64,000 nucleotides of DNA from the NCBI RefSeq assembly GCF_017751145.1, contig NZ_CP046640.1:3204137-3268136 (forward strand), in the 5' to 3' direction. Both the position numbers and the translations under genes were made by a program. Below, piece by piece: positions 8,009 to 17,139 of the stretch. The stretch is from Iocasia fonsfrigidae. Its GTDB lineage: Bacteria > Bacillota > Halanaerobiia > Halanaerobiales > DTU029. Under the pieces are notes generated by a model. That model saw only the letters and a program-made list of their open reading frames with translations, was not told where the DNA came from and did no database searches. Each line of letters begins with the position of its first letter. The first letter of the stretch is position 1.

Positions 8009-9779
8009 CATAACCACCCTGCTGTCTGTATGGCAACTTAATAATCATCCGGGTTTTAACACCTATTTCACCACTTACAAACAAGCCATACCCCTCCCCA
8101 AATTTTAGTTTTATTCTTTGATTAACATTCCTCAAACCAAAATATTGTTTTTCATTTATGGGTTCTTTAAGCCCCTGTAATATTTGATTTATCTCTTTAA
8201 TTTTTGACTCCTCCATACCCATTCCATTATCTATTACTTCAAAATATATTGTATCACCTTCCAAATAACCCTTTACAATTATTAATCCCTTTTTCTCCGA
8301 CTTCAAGATGCCGTGATAAATAGCATTTTCTACCAGAGGCTGAAGTAATAATCTTGGAATATACTTATTCCTAATCTCCAGGTCTTTTATATCAATAATA
8401 TACTCATATTTTTCTCCTTGGCGAAGTTTCTGAATATAAAGGTAGTTTTTAACGTGTTCAACTTCACTGACAATCTTGACCATTTCTTTGCCGTGGCTTA
8501 AACTAAGCCTGAAGAAATTACCCAAAGCCTCAATAAGTCTGGTAGCCTTATTACTATTATTATTTTCAAGCTGACCGATTATTAAATCCAGGGTATTATA
8601 TATAAAATGGGGTTTGATTTGATTATCCAGGCTCTCCATCTCAAGTTCCCTCAGTAGTTTCTGTTCAGCAATATTTTCTTCCATCAATTTCTTAATTTTG
8701 CTGATCATTTTATTAAAACTCTTGCCCAACTGAGCAATCTCATCCTTACTCTGAGTTTCTATCTTAACAGAAAGGTCATTATTGGCTGCCTGCTGGGTTA
8801 CTTCTTCCAACTCCCTAATAGGATGTGAAAGGGCATAAGATAAATACATTGTTAACAGTATTATTACAAATAATATTAACCCACTGATTAGAATTGTAAT
8901 CTTTTTTAACTGGTTTAATTCAGCCTCAACCTCACTGGCATAAGCAACACTGACAATATTCCAACCAGTAACAAGGGATTTTGCAGTATTTAAGATATAT
9001 TTATTATCATCTGCTATATAACTGTACTTACCGGACTTATTCAATTTATAAAAACTACTCTTTTGCCCAATCAGATCCCTGTCAGGGTGATAAATAATAT
9101 TGCCATCTCCATCAGCAATAAAAACATACCCCTTTTCTCCTAGTTTTACATTTGTAATGTCGGCAAGCATATCAATATTTATATCAGCACTAATTAATAC
9201 CCTGGCCTCTGCATCATCAGGGTAGTAAGGCCTTAATATTGATACTACATCTTTCCGGGAAAAATTGGTATGAGGACTGGTTATCGCAATACCACTCTCC
9301 TTTAGCCCATCTGCCAGGGCATAATTAATTGCTTCAATATCTATATAGTATAGACCATAACAACTAATTCGTTTTCCATTACTAAAGGTCAGCGCAATAT
9401 CCTCCAATCCGGGTTTCATATACCGTAAATTATTAAAGTCCTCCCAGATTCTAAAGGTATATTTGCGGTTATTAGCAAAGTCATGAATCTGGGTCAGTTT
9501 GATAAACTGATTTATATAGAAATCCTGTTCCCTGGTCAAAAATTTCTCTATATCATTAAAGTAAGTGTCTATATCCCTTTTCATCCTGCTCACTACTTCC
9601 TGGGAATAGGCACTGGTTCTTTCAGTTATAACACCAAAATAGATTTTATAGGAAAAAAGGGCAAAGATAATCAAGGGAACAAGACCAATCAATAGGAAGG
9701 ATATAATCAGTTTAGTTCTAATTGTATGAATCTCTATTTTTTTAAACATCTGTTTAAAATAATTTTTTGCTTTCCCCAA
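8001..9779 (-). CDS. Sensor histidine kinase (YesM/LytS-type, dCache-HAMP-HisKA_7)
   Basis: The protein has about 592 residues from a TTG start with AAGGTG 8 bases upstream; a GTG at 9788 overlaps that site. A first membrane helix (about 25-45) is followed by an extracellular Cache-like sensor domain (50-285), a second helix (about 290-312), HAMP, the phospho-acceptor His in NQIKPHFIYNTLD, and an ATPase domain with LQPLVENAIYHG and DNGMGM. It forms a two-component pair with the overlapping regulator gene. A periplasmic sugar-binding protein encoded just upstream is the likely signal donor. Confidence 0.93.
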   Translation of the reverse strand: MGKAKNYFKQMFKKIEIHTIRTKLIISFLLIGLVPLIIFALFSYKIYFGVITERTSAYSQEVVSRMKRDIDTYFNDIEKFLTREQDFYINQFIKLTQIHDFANNRKYTFRIWEDFNNLRYMKPGLEDIALTFSNGKRISCYGLYYIDIEAINYALADGLKESGIAITSPHTNFSRKDVVSILRPYYPDDAEARVLISADINIDMLADITNVKLGEKGYVFIADGDGNIIYHPDRDLIGQKSSFYKLNKSGKYSYIADDNKYILNTAKSLVTGWNIVSVAYASEVEAELNQLKKITILISGLILFVIILLTMYLSYALSHPIRELEEVTQQAANNDLSVKIETQSKDEIAQLGKSFNKMISKIKKLMEENIAEQKLLRELEMESLDNQIKPHFIYNTLDLIIGQLENNNSNKATRLIEALGNFFRLSLSHGKEMVKIVSEVEHVKNYLYIQKLRQGEKYEYIIDIKDLEIRNKYIPRLLLQPLVENAIYHGILKSEKKGLIIVKGYLEGDTIYFEVIDNGMGMEESKIKEINQILQGLKEPINEKQYFGLRNVNQRIKLKFGEGYGLFVSGEIGVKTRMIIKLPYRQQGGYDV

Positions 9780-9822
9780 TACTAACACACCTTTTAGTTT
9801 ACATGTAATTTATAGTAAAACA

Positions 9823-10824
9823 CTATTTAACCCGCCAGGGTTTATAGACCTCAAGCAGGTGTTCTAAATTATCATTCCCAGCATGGTTAAGACCTGTTTC
9901 TATAAAAATAGGCGGCCGCTTATTATGTTTAATATAATCAACCATATACTCTAGCCCTTGTGAACCCATAGCTCCCAGGTCCTGACCTACCAGATATTGA
10001 ATCAAACCCTCTTTTTGTAATAATAAAGCATCATAAAATATATCTATCCCAACAGCAATACCACCTTTTTGAGCCCAGTGCTGGAAATTAATCATGGCCT
10101 CAGCTGGAACATAAAACGGCCAGCCACCAACAAAAAAGATAACATCAAGTTCTGGATGGTTTTTAACATAGTCTTCAGTAAGCTCAATAGAAATCTTGAT
10201 ATTATCCTGATTTTCAAGTACAGCTCTGATATTTAAGTTGATTTCCCCTGCAATAGCCTCTTTAAAGCCACGGATTCTTTCCTGTAAATTCAGAGCATCA
10301 CGGGCACCAGTCATGATCATCGTATTTAGCTCTTGATCAGCCAGTCCCCTCTTTTTTACAACATCAACTAAGGCCTGTCCAATAGCGAAGCCGGCTTTGG
10401 TATTATCAATACCTATATAAAAAAGCCTCTCACTCCCCGGACTATCTGCATCAAAGGTAGCAACCGGTATTCCAGCCCTGATAGCCTTACTAATAACCTG
10501 ACGGATTGGTTTAATATCATCAACACTTAAAACCATTCCATCAACTTTTCTCCTGATCAAATTTTCAATTACTTCAACCTGTTCACTGTTAGAAAAAGTA
10601 AAAGGAGCAACCCATTCTAATCTAACACCCAGTTCATGGGCCTTTTCCTGGGCTTCTTCAAAAGTATCCAGAAAAATTGGATTATCAAGGGAGCGCGGTA
10701 CAAAAGCTATAGTTAATGGTTTATTATCAGCTGCCGCCCTTAAAGAATCAGACACTAAAAATAATAATACCAGTAAACACAGCAGTAAAAAGATAAAATT
10801 TGCCCTTTTTAATATGTACAGCAA
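9823..10824 (-). CDS. Sugar-binding protein of a three-component sensing system
   Basis: The protein has 333 residues. An N-terminal hydrophobic helix (residues 9-28) acts as signal peptide or anchor and has no lipobox. A type I periplasmic binding fold follows, with LTIAFVPRSLDNPIFLDTF, RKVDGMVLSVDD, AGIPVATFDAD and MTGARDALNLQERIRGF. It is not followed by permease or ATPase genes but by a YesM-type kinase 34 bases on. This suggests it presents a bound sugar to the kinase's extracellular domain. The ligand is unknown. Confidence 0.85.
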   Translation of the reverse strand: MLYILKRANFIFLLLCLLVLLFLVSDSLRAAADNKPLTIAFVPRSLDNPIFLDTFEEAQEKAHELGVRLEWVAPFTFSNSEQVEVIENLIRRKVDGMVLSVDDIKPIRQVISKAIRAGIPVATFDADSPGSERLFYIGIDNTKAGFAIGQALVDVVKKRGLADQELNTMIMTGARDALNLQERIRGFKEAIAGEINLNIRAVLENQDNIKISIELTEDYVKNHPELDVIFFVGGWPFYVPAEAMINFQHWAQKGGIAVGIDIFYDALLLQKEGLIQYLVGQDLGAMGSQGLEYMVDYIKHNKRPPIFIETGLNHAGNDNLEHLLEVYKPWRVK

Positions 10825-10944
10825 AGCTATCCATCCCTCCTATATAATCTTTTTAAAATTGTAATAAAAATAATACTATTTAAATTAATTCTATAATTTA
10901 TATATAAATTCCTCTATAATACCATAAAATTCTTGGAAATATTT

Positions 10945-10975
10945 AAAACGGCTGTTTTATAAAAACAGCCGTTTT
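10945..10975 (-). terminator. Terminator of the proBAC operon
   Basis: A 14-bp perfect stem (AAAACGGCTGTTTT/AAAACAGCCGTTTT) has a 3-base loop and A/T-rich ends on both sides. It lies 130 bases beyond the proC stop codon and can act in either direction. Confidence 0.8.
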
Positions 10976-11036
10976 AACAATGCTAAGATATTTACAAGTA
11001 TCTATTTAAATTAAACAATATAATCATCAAACTTTT

Positions 11037-11100
11037 AGAGTCTGTTCGAAAAGTATCAGTATATACCCGCAGGGGATTATATATCTTTTAGAACACACAC
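11037..11100. repeat. Dispersed palindromic repeat R1, copy A (short form)
   Basis: The left end, CTGTTCGAAAAGTATCAGTA, matches copies at 31632-31761 (inverted) and 53900-53975. It continues with a GGGGATTATATAT core and a reduced right arm ending ACACACAC. It lies 5 bases beyond the proC stop codon. It has no coding capacity and looks like a deletion derivative of a MITE-like element. Confidence 0.8.
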
Positions 11101-11105
11101 TTTTA

Positions 11106-11906
11106 TTAATTATTAAGTTCTTTTGACCTCTCAGCAGCTGCTTTTACTGCCTGAATCATACTACCCCTCAGGCCCTTTTCCTCCAGAACCTCTACAGCCC
11201 TTATAGTAGTACCTCCAGGGGAAGTCACCATATCCTTTAATTCACCTGGGTGTTGACCGGTCTCTATTACCATCCTGGCAGCCCCTAATACAGTCTGAGC
11301 AGCCAGTTTCTGAGATAATTCCCTGGGTAATCCCATCAATACCCCACCGTCTGCCAGGGCCTCTATAACCATATATATATAAGCAGGCCCACTGCCACTT
11401 AATCCTGTGACAGCATCCATCAGTTCTTCTTTTACCTCAACTATTTCACCTACACCTTTCAGCAGGCTTTTTACCTGTTTCAAATCTTCTTTGCTAGCAT
11501 TTTCACTTGCTGTAAAAGCAGAAATCCCCTCTTTAACCAGTGAGGGTGTATTGGGCATTACCCTGATAATTCGACATGAATCAGGTACTGTCTTTTGATA
11601 GCTGGCCAGGGAAAGACCGGCTGCTATTGTAATTAATAATTTGTTTGCCAAACTATTTTTTATATTATCCAGTACAGCAGCCATCACCTGGGGTTTGACA
11701 GCCAGCAAGACTACATCTACACCTTTAACAGCCTCCTTATTATCAGTAGTCATCTTAATACCCTGATATTTTCCCTCTAGTTTATCATTATCAAGCTTAA
11801 TGTCTGAAACAATAATTTTATCTGCCGAATAACTACCACTTTCAATTATTCCTTCCAGTAAGGATGTTCCCATCTTCCCTAAACCAATAATGGCTAATTT
11901 GCTCAC
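11106..11906 (-). CDS. proC: Pyrroline-5-carboxylate reductase
   Basis: This 266-residue cytoplasmic enzyme performs the last step of proline synthesis, reducing pyrroline-5-carboxylate with NAD(P)H. The N-terminal Rossmann motif is IGLGKMG (residues 6-12). The signature near the C-terminus includes GLSGSGPAYIYMVIEALADGG and VTSPGGTTIRAVEVLE. Length is normal. It follows proA by 9 bases, completing a proBAC operon under T-box control. Confidence 0.97.
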   Translation of the reverse strand: MSKLAIIGLGKMGTSLLEGIIESGSYSADKIIVSDIKLDNDKLEGKYQGIKMTTDNKEAVKGVDVVLLAVKPQVMAAVLDNIKNSLANKLLITIAAGLSLASYQKTVPDSCRIIRVMPNTPSLVKEGISAFTASENASKEDLKQVKSLLKGVGEIVEVKEELMDAVTGLSGSGPAYIYMVIEALADGGVLMGLPRELSQKLAAQTVLGAARMVIETGQHPGELKDMVTSPGGTTIRAVEVLEEKGLRGSMIQAVKAAAERSKELNN

Positions 11907-11915
11907 TCTCTATCA

Positions 11916-13172
11916 CTACTCCCTGATCTGACCCTGGCCACGTACAATATATTTTATAGTAGTAAGTTCATTAAGACCCATCGGACCTCTAGCATGGAGT
12001 TTCTGGGTACTAATACCAATCTCAGCCCCCAGACCAAATTGATTACCATCTGTAAAGCGAGTTGAAGCATTAACATAGACTGCTGCAGCATCTATTTCCT
12101 CTAAGAAACGCTGGCTCTTTTGATAATCATTAGTAATAATGGCCTCAGAGTGTTTGGTACTATACCTATTTATATGTTCTAGGGCTTCATCAAAACTTCC
12201 TACCACTTTAACCGCCATAGTGAAATCAAGGTATTCTTCACTCCAATCGCTTTCTTCAGCCTGTTTAGCACCTGAAAGCAAAGTGCAGGTCCTTTGACAA
12301 CCCCTGATCTCTACTCCCTTATCATTAAAGAGCTCAGCCAGCTGTGGTAGAAATTCTTCAGCAATATCCTGGTGAACTAGCAGACTCTCTGCTGCATTAC
12401 AGACTGCAGGACGGCTTGTTTTGGCATTAAAGGTAATATCTAAGGCCATATTAATATCAGCAGCTGAATCTACATAGATATGACAGTTGCCAACACCGGT
12501 TTCAATAACCGGTACCTTTGACTCATTAACAACCCTCTTAATAAGTCCGGCCCCACCTCTAGGGATAAGAACATCAAGGTAGTCATTTAGTTCAAATAAA
12601 ACCCTGACTGCTTCCCGATCAGTCACCTGAATTAGCTGAACACCCCCCTCTGGTAAACCAGCTTCTACTGCCGCTTCAGATGCTATTTGGGCCAGGACTT
12701 TGTTGGAATGGATAGCCTCTGAACCACCGCGCAATATTACCGCATTACCTGCCTTAAGACAAAGCCCTGCTGCATCAATAGTAACATTAGGTCTTGATTC
12801 ATAGATAATACCTATAACACCAAGGGGAACCTTCATCTGCCCTATCTGCAGCCCATTAGGTCTCTTCCACATCTTAATTACATCACCAACAGGGTCTTTG
12901 AGATTAACTAATTCCCTCAAACCATCAGCCATACCTTTAATCCGTTCTTCATTTAATTTTAATCTATCCAGCATAGCTCTTGTTAAGCCAGACTGTACTC
13001 CTGCTTCCATATCCTTATTGTTCTCCAGCATTATCCTTTCAGTAGATGTTTCAAGCCTATCAGCAATATTTAACAGGGCAGCATCCTTTACCTGAGTTGA
13101 TATACTCGCCAGTCTGGCAGCAGCCCTTTTAGCTTTTTTGGCTTGACCCAGTACTTCTTCTTTGATACCCAT
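11916..13172 (-). CDS. proA: Gamma-glutamyl phosphate reductase
   Basis: This 418-residue cytoplasmic enzyme reduces gamma-glutamyl phosphate to glutamate semialdehyde with NADPH, the second step of proline synthesis. The catalytic Cys is in TSRPAVCNAAESLL (about residue 255). VIYESRPNVTIDAAGLCLKAGN is family-typical. The start ATG has GGGGG upstream and lies 44 bases inside the proB gene, so translation is coupled. Confidence 0.97.
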   Translation of the reverse strand: MGIKEEVLGQAKKAKRAAARLASISTQVKDAALLNIADRLETSTERIMLENNKDMEAGVQSGLTRAMLDRLKLNEERIKGMADGLRELVNLKDPVGDVIKMWKRPNGLQIGQMKVPLGVIGIIYESRPNVTIDAAGLCLKAGNAVILRGGSEAIHSNKVLAQIASEAAVEAGLPEGGVQLIQVTDREAVRVLFELNDYLDVLIPRGGAGLIKRVVNESKVPVIETGVGNCHIYVDSAADINMALDITFNAKTSRPAVCNAAESLLVHQDIAEEFLPQLAELFNDKGVEIRGCQRTCTLLSGAKQAEESDWSEEYLDFTMAVKVVGSFDEALEHINRYSTKHSEAIITNDYQKSQRFLEEIDAAAVYVNASTRFTDGNQFGLGAEIGISTQKLHARGPMGLNELTTIKYIVRGQGQIRE

Positions 13173-14310
13173 TTTTAATTCCCCCTTTAATAACCATATT
13201 ATCCCTGTGTATCACATCAGAACCATTTTCATATCCCAACAATGAAACTATTTCCCCGGAGTGATATCCCTTAATCAGTTCAACCTCCCCTGATGAATAG
13301 TTTACCAATCCCTTAGCCAGTTCTTCACCACTTTCATCTATAATCAAAACTGAATCACCTTTTTTAAAACTACCCTTTACCTTAGTTATTCCACCAGGGA
13401 GCAAACTCTTTCCCTGATAGAGCAGGGCCTCTGCCGCACCAAAATCAACAGTAATCCAACCGCTAACTGCCTGGTTATATAAAAGCCACTGTTTCCTTTT
13501 ACTCAAACAATTACTGGTAGGTATAAAGGTAGTCCCAATATTATGGTTTGATTCTTCCTCCAACATAGTTACTATATCATTGATAATATTATTTCGAAAA
13601 CCCGGTCCAATTACCATCGTTATCCCAGACTCTATACTAATTTCTGCTGCCTGTAATTTGGTCTGCATACCACCTGTCCCAATAAGGCTACCATTACCAC
13701 CAGCTATTTTTTTCAATTCAGGGGTTATCTCTGTGACCTTATTAATTAACTTTAGGTTTTCTCCACCCTGACGCGGATCACCATTATACATGCCCTCTAT
13801 ATCAGATAATATTATCAATAAATCTGCTTCAACTAGACCCGCTACCCGGGCAGAAAGTGTATCATTATCGCCAAATTTAATCTCCTGAGTAGCCACTGTA
13901 TCATTTTCGTTAATGATAGGAATAATCCCTTTTCTAAGCAGGCTTTCCAGGGTATTGTAGGCATTTAAATACCTCCCTCTATTTTCTAAATCACTGGCCG
14001 TAAGTAATATCTGGGCGGCTATCTGACCATACTCTCTGAGAAACTTATTATAAACCCCCATAATAAGAGCCTGACCAACAGCAGCAATACCCTGCTGTTC
14101 TGGGATAGAACTAGGCCTTTTCTTTAAACCAAGTTCGGCCATACCAGCTCCTATAGCACCAGAACTAACAAAGATTACTTCCTTACCCTGATTTTTTAAA
14201 TCAACCATCTGCCGGAGAAAGCGGTCTATTCTCCCCAAATTTAGCTTGCCTCCATTATGTGTCAGGGAACTACTCCCGATCTTTATTACAATCCGATTAT
14301 ATTTACCCAT
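13129..14310 (-). CDS. proB: Glutamate 5-kinase
   Basis: This 393-residue enzyme catalyses the first, committed step of proline synthesis. It has an amino-acid kinase domain (VIKIGSSSLT, FVSSGAIGAG, INENDTVATQEIKFGDNDTLSA) followed by a C-terminal PUA domain (from about 290). I chose the ATG at 14310, with GGGTGG upstream. An in-frame ATG at 14355 falls inside the T-box terminator stem and cannot be the normal start. Expression depends on uncharged proline tRNA through the leader. Confidence 0.96.
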   Translation of the reverse strand: MGKYNRIVIKIGSSSLTHNGGKLNLGRIDRFLRQMVDLKNQGKEVIFVSSGAIGAGMAELGLKKRPSSIPEQQGIAAVGQALIMGVYNKFLREYGQIAAQILLTASDLENRGRYLNAYNTLESLLRKGIIPIINENDTVATQEIKFGDNDTLSARVAGLVEADLLIILSDIEGMYNGDPRQGGENLKLINKVTEITPELKKIAGGNGSLIGTGGMQTKLQAAEISIESGITMVIGPGFRNNIINDIVTMLEEESNHNIGTTFIPTSNCLSKRKQWLLYNQAVSGWITVDFGAAEALLYQGKSLLPGGITKVKGSFKKGDSVLIIDESGEELAKGLVNYSSGEVELIKGYHSGEIVSLLGYENGSDVIHRDNMVIKGGIKNGYQRRSTGSSQKS

Positions 14311-14334
14311 TTTAATCATCCACCCAATTATTTT

Positions 14335-14612
14335 ATAAAAAAACCCCCATTCCATTTAGGAACGAGGGTAACTCGCGGTACCATCCTTTTTGACAAAAAA
14401 GTCCACTTATTTATTGATAGTATAATAAGTTGCTACTATCTGTCAGAATAACGGCTGACATCCGGAAAGGTATACTTATTTAATTCAACCCTTAAACTCC
14501 CAGGTGGGTTTCACTAATAGGTATTTACCAAGCTCACACCAGCCCTGACTCGCTTAAAACACCCTGAATTAGCTACTATTCCTGTTCATAGTTTTTAGAA
14601 ATATCTTATTGT
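14335..14612 (-). promoter_or_regulatory. T-box leader of proBAC, proline specifier
   Basis: The leader contains the T-box sequence AGGATGGTACCGCG (14373-14386). An 11-bp terminator stem with two G-U pairs (CCTCGTTCC against GGAATGGGGG) and a T7 run end just before proB. Upstream lies a stem I with GGTGTGAG, then GAAACCCACCTGGGAG, where the specifier is CCC or CCA; both code proline. Binding of uncharged tRNA-Pro would form the antiterminator and switch on proline synthesis. Confidence 0.88.
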
Positions 14613-14618
14613 TAATAA

Positions 14619-14647
14619 ATTATACCTAAATATACTATTATTGTCAA
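14619..14647 (-). promoter_or_regulatory. Promoter of the proBAC T-box transcript
   Basis: On the minus strand TTGACA (14642-14647) and TATAAT (14619-14624) are 17 bases apart, a consensus sigma-A promoter placing the transcript start near 14612. Confidence 0.8.
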
Positions 14648-14675
14648 GTGTTTAAATCTATCAAGTTGCTTTCGC

Positions 14676-15779
14676 TCACCCTTTACGTCCGTTAAATACC
14701 CATTTTTTTATTAAAAAAACAAAAAGTAATAAAACCGGTAGAATTAGTCCATACGTCATAATAAAAGGAGGCCAAACAAGATTAACCCAATTCATTTGAT
14801 AGATAACATCTGGAAAAACAACCCCTGACATTATTAGTATAATAAGTCCCAAAGGCATAACTATCCTCTTATGGTCTTTTAACCCAAGTAGCTCTGAAAG
14901 CCCTATCACACCTGTATAAAAAAATATTAAGCCGACTATAAATTCTGTAATAAGCCAGGAAATTGCAATTATAAATTCAAACCTTGTAAATATAATACCA
15001 ACATTTATCTCTTTGGCAAGTAAATATGTCGGAAACTGCAACCCAGCAGTTATCCCACCCAATACCAGTATAGTAACAAAGATTACAATAAAAATTATAA
15101 AGCTAGCCCATAAATAACCTTTAAAAATTGATTTCTTAGCTTTTGATGCATTACTAAGATTAATGGGATATATCATCATCAAAATAATTAAAGGAAATAT
15201 TATAAAAGATGACAAAAAAACTGAACTCTTTAAGATTGGAATCATCCCTTTTTCTAATACCGGCTGCAGATTCTCTATTCTTGCATTTGGTAGAACAAAA
15301 ATCATCGCTATAATATATAAAAATGAAGCCAAATATATAAATAATTCGGAAGCGCGGGCAATTGTTTCTATACCATATAATACAGCTATCACCATTACTA
15401 TCACAAATAATGAATTTATGATATATACCGGTGTTTCTGGCATAGCTTCTAAACTAATAAAATTGCCAATATACCAAGGCAAATGATAACTGATTGTTAA
15501 ACATAAAAATACATAAGCAGCTGCAACAATTGAGCCAATCCATTTCCCAAATATTTTTTTTATTATCCCCAAAAATGTCAGAGCGGGATATTGACTGCCT
15601 AAAAACCAGTAGACCCATATTATCGGTATACCAAACAAAGGAGTGAGTAATGTTGTTATCCAGGCGTCATGTTTTGCTATACTTACTAGTAAAGCAGAAA
15701 TAATAAGAACAGACCCCCCCAATGCAACATTAGCTATTAAGGAAAACAGTTGATGATTTGTTATTTTTATCTTATCCAT
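14676..15779 (-). CDS. Spore germination permease, GerAB family (second copy)
   Basis: The 367-residue protein has about ten membrane segments and belongs to the amino-acid/polyamine transporter-like GerAB group. It opens with KITNHQLFSLIANVALGGS and has the YWFLGSQYPALTFLGIIKKIFGKWIG stretch. GerAB subunits bind germinants in the spore inner membrane. It is closely similar in layout to the preceding gene (15784-16902), for example RIENLQPVLEKGMIPILK against RIENLQPVFEEGLIPVLK, which indicates tandem duplication. It is the last gene of the gerA-type operon. Confidence 0.9.
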   Translation of the reverse strand: MDKIKITNHQLFSLIANVALGGSVLIISALLVSIAKHDAWITTLLTPLFGIPIIWVYWFLGSQYPALTFLGIIKKIFGKWIGSIVAAAYVFLCLTISYHLPWYIGNFISLEAMPETPVYIINSLFVIVMVIAVLYGIETIARASELFIYLASFLYIIAMIFVLPNARIENLQPVLEKGMIPILKSSVFLSSFIIFPLIILMMIYPINLSNASKAKKSIFKGYLWASFIIFIVIFVTILVLGGITAGLQFPTYLLAKEINVGIIFTRFEFIIAISWLITEFIVGLIFFYTGVIGLSELLGLKDHKRIVMPLGLIILIMSGVVFPDVIYQMNWVNLVWPPFIMTYGLILPVLLLFVFLIKKWVFNGRKG

Positions 15780-15783
15780 GCAC

Positions 15784-16902
15784 TCACCCTTTATGTCTGT
15801 TAAATACCCATTTTTTTATATAAAAACCAGCTGCCATTACTATGGGCAATATTAGCCCAAATGTTGCTGCAAAAAAGGGCCAGACAAGACTATCCCAGGC
15901 TGATTGATAAGTAGCATCTGGAAATACAACCCCCGACATTACAAATATAATGAGTCCTAGTGGTAAAATAATTTTTTTATGATCTTTTAGTTCTATAAGC
16001 TGTGCAAGACCTATAAGCCCTGCATAAAAATAAAATATTCCTTTTGTCAACACTGTAATAATCCATACACCTGCAACAATAAATTCAAGTCTTGTAAATA
16101 TATTTGCTAAATTTATCTCCTGGGCAAGTACAAATACAGGATACTGTATATTTGCAGTTATTGTACTTCCAAGTACTAATACTGAAATAAGAATAGAAGT
16201 AAAGAGTAGAAACCCCCCCCATAAATAACCCTTTACAAATGATTTCATGGCCTTAAATGTATTATCAGCCTTGGCCGGAAATATCATAATTAAAAGAACA
16301 AAAGGAAATATAACAAAGCTGGACAAAAGGGTTGAACCCTTTAAAACAGGAATCAAACCTTCTTCAAACACAGGCTGCAAATTCTCTATTCTTGCATTTG
16401 GTAAAACGAATATCATTGATAAAACAAATAAAAATGAAATAATGTAGATGAATATCTCATAAGAACGGGCTATTGCTTCTAGTCCGTATAGTAAGGCAAT
16501 TACAATTGTTGCAGAAAATATCATATTTACTATATATGGGGGGGTTTCAAGCATAGCCTGGCTAGTTATAAAATTACCAATATACCAGATTACTTGGGCA
16601 TCAGACAAGAAACAAAAATAAAGAAAAGCAATTGTAATAACAGAACCAAACCATTTCCCAAATATTTGTCTTATCATTTCAACAAATGTCAAGCCAGGGT
16701 AATGGTTCCACAAAAAACAGATCAGCCATATTTCAAGAAAACCGAACACTATGGTAAACAGCATTGAGATCCACGAATCCTGCTTTGCCAGGCCCGCTAC
16801 TGAAGCTGAAATAACAAGGATTGCGGATCCATTTGTAAGGCCTACTGTTAAGGCAAATATCTGGTGATTTGTTATTCTTATCTTACATATTCGTTCTCTC
16901 AT
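15784..16902 (-). CDS. Spore germination permease, GerAB family (first copy)
   Basis: This 372-residue membrane protein has ten predicted helices and GerAB hallmarks (RITNHQIFALTVGLTNGSA, YPGLTFVEMIRQIFGKWFGS). Its start overlaps the stop of the small gene upstream by 4 bases, and its stop lies 4 bases before the second GerAB gene. Both copies are full length and intact. The receptor may therefore assemble with either B subunit, or the two may recognise different germinants. Confidence 0.9.
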   Translation of the reverse strand: MRERICKIRITNHQIFALTVGLTNGSAILVISASVAGLAKQDSWISMLFTIVFGFLEIWLICFLWNHYPGLTFVEMIRQIFGKWFGSVITIAFLYFCFLSDAQVIWYIGNFITSQAMLETPPYIVNMIFSATIVIALLYGLEAIARSYEIFIYIISFLFVLSMIFVLPNARIENLQPVFEEGLIPVLKGSTLLSSFVIFPFVLLIMIFPAKADNTFKAMKSFVKGYLWGGFLLFTSILISVLVLGSTITANIQYPVFVLAQEINLANIFTRLEFIVAGVWIITVLTKGIFYFYAGLIGLAQLIELKDHKKIILPLGLIIFVMSGVVFPDATYQSAWDSLVWPFFAATFGLILPIVMAAGFYIKKWVFNRHKG

Positions 16903-17138
16903 TTTAATAAACCTTCCATGATCCCGGTAAGAGGGGAATATACCCAGGCTATAAAATCTGAAGGGTTAGGTATCTCTATATCAAGACTTTTAAGGATTGC
17001 AAGTACTGTGCCTAATCCTAGCAATATTGAAAATGTCCATAGTTCTCTATAGAGTCTTTCTTTCAGCATTTTGGGTATTTCTACAATACACAATATAGTA
17101 CTAAATACCAATGTCATTACAATAGATAAGATAAGCAT
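16899..17138 (-). CDS. Small two-helix membrane protein in the gerA operon (candidate D subunit)
   Basis: The protein has 79 residues with hydrophobic segments at about 2-20 and 35-50, separated by a basic loop (KMLKERLYRE). Similar two-helix proteins encoded in some Bacillus germinant-receptor operons (D genes) modulate germination. Here it sits between gerC-like and gerB-like genes with overlapping ends, so it is clearly part of the operon. The D-subunit assignment is by size, topology and position only. Confidence 0.65.
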   Translation of the reverse strand: MLILSIVMTLVFSTILCIVEIPKMLKERLYRELWTFSILLGLGTVLAILKSLDIEIPNPSDFIAWVYSPLTGIMEGLLK

Positions 17139-17139
17139 T

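Noticed and set aside
14308-14355. An upstream in-frame ATG for proB at 14355
   Set aside because: It falls within the T-box terminator stem and has no ribosome site; the ATG at 14310 has one.
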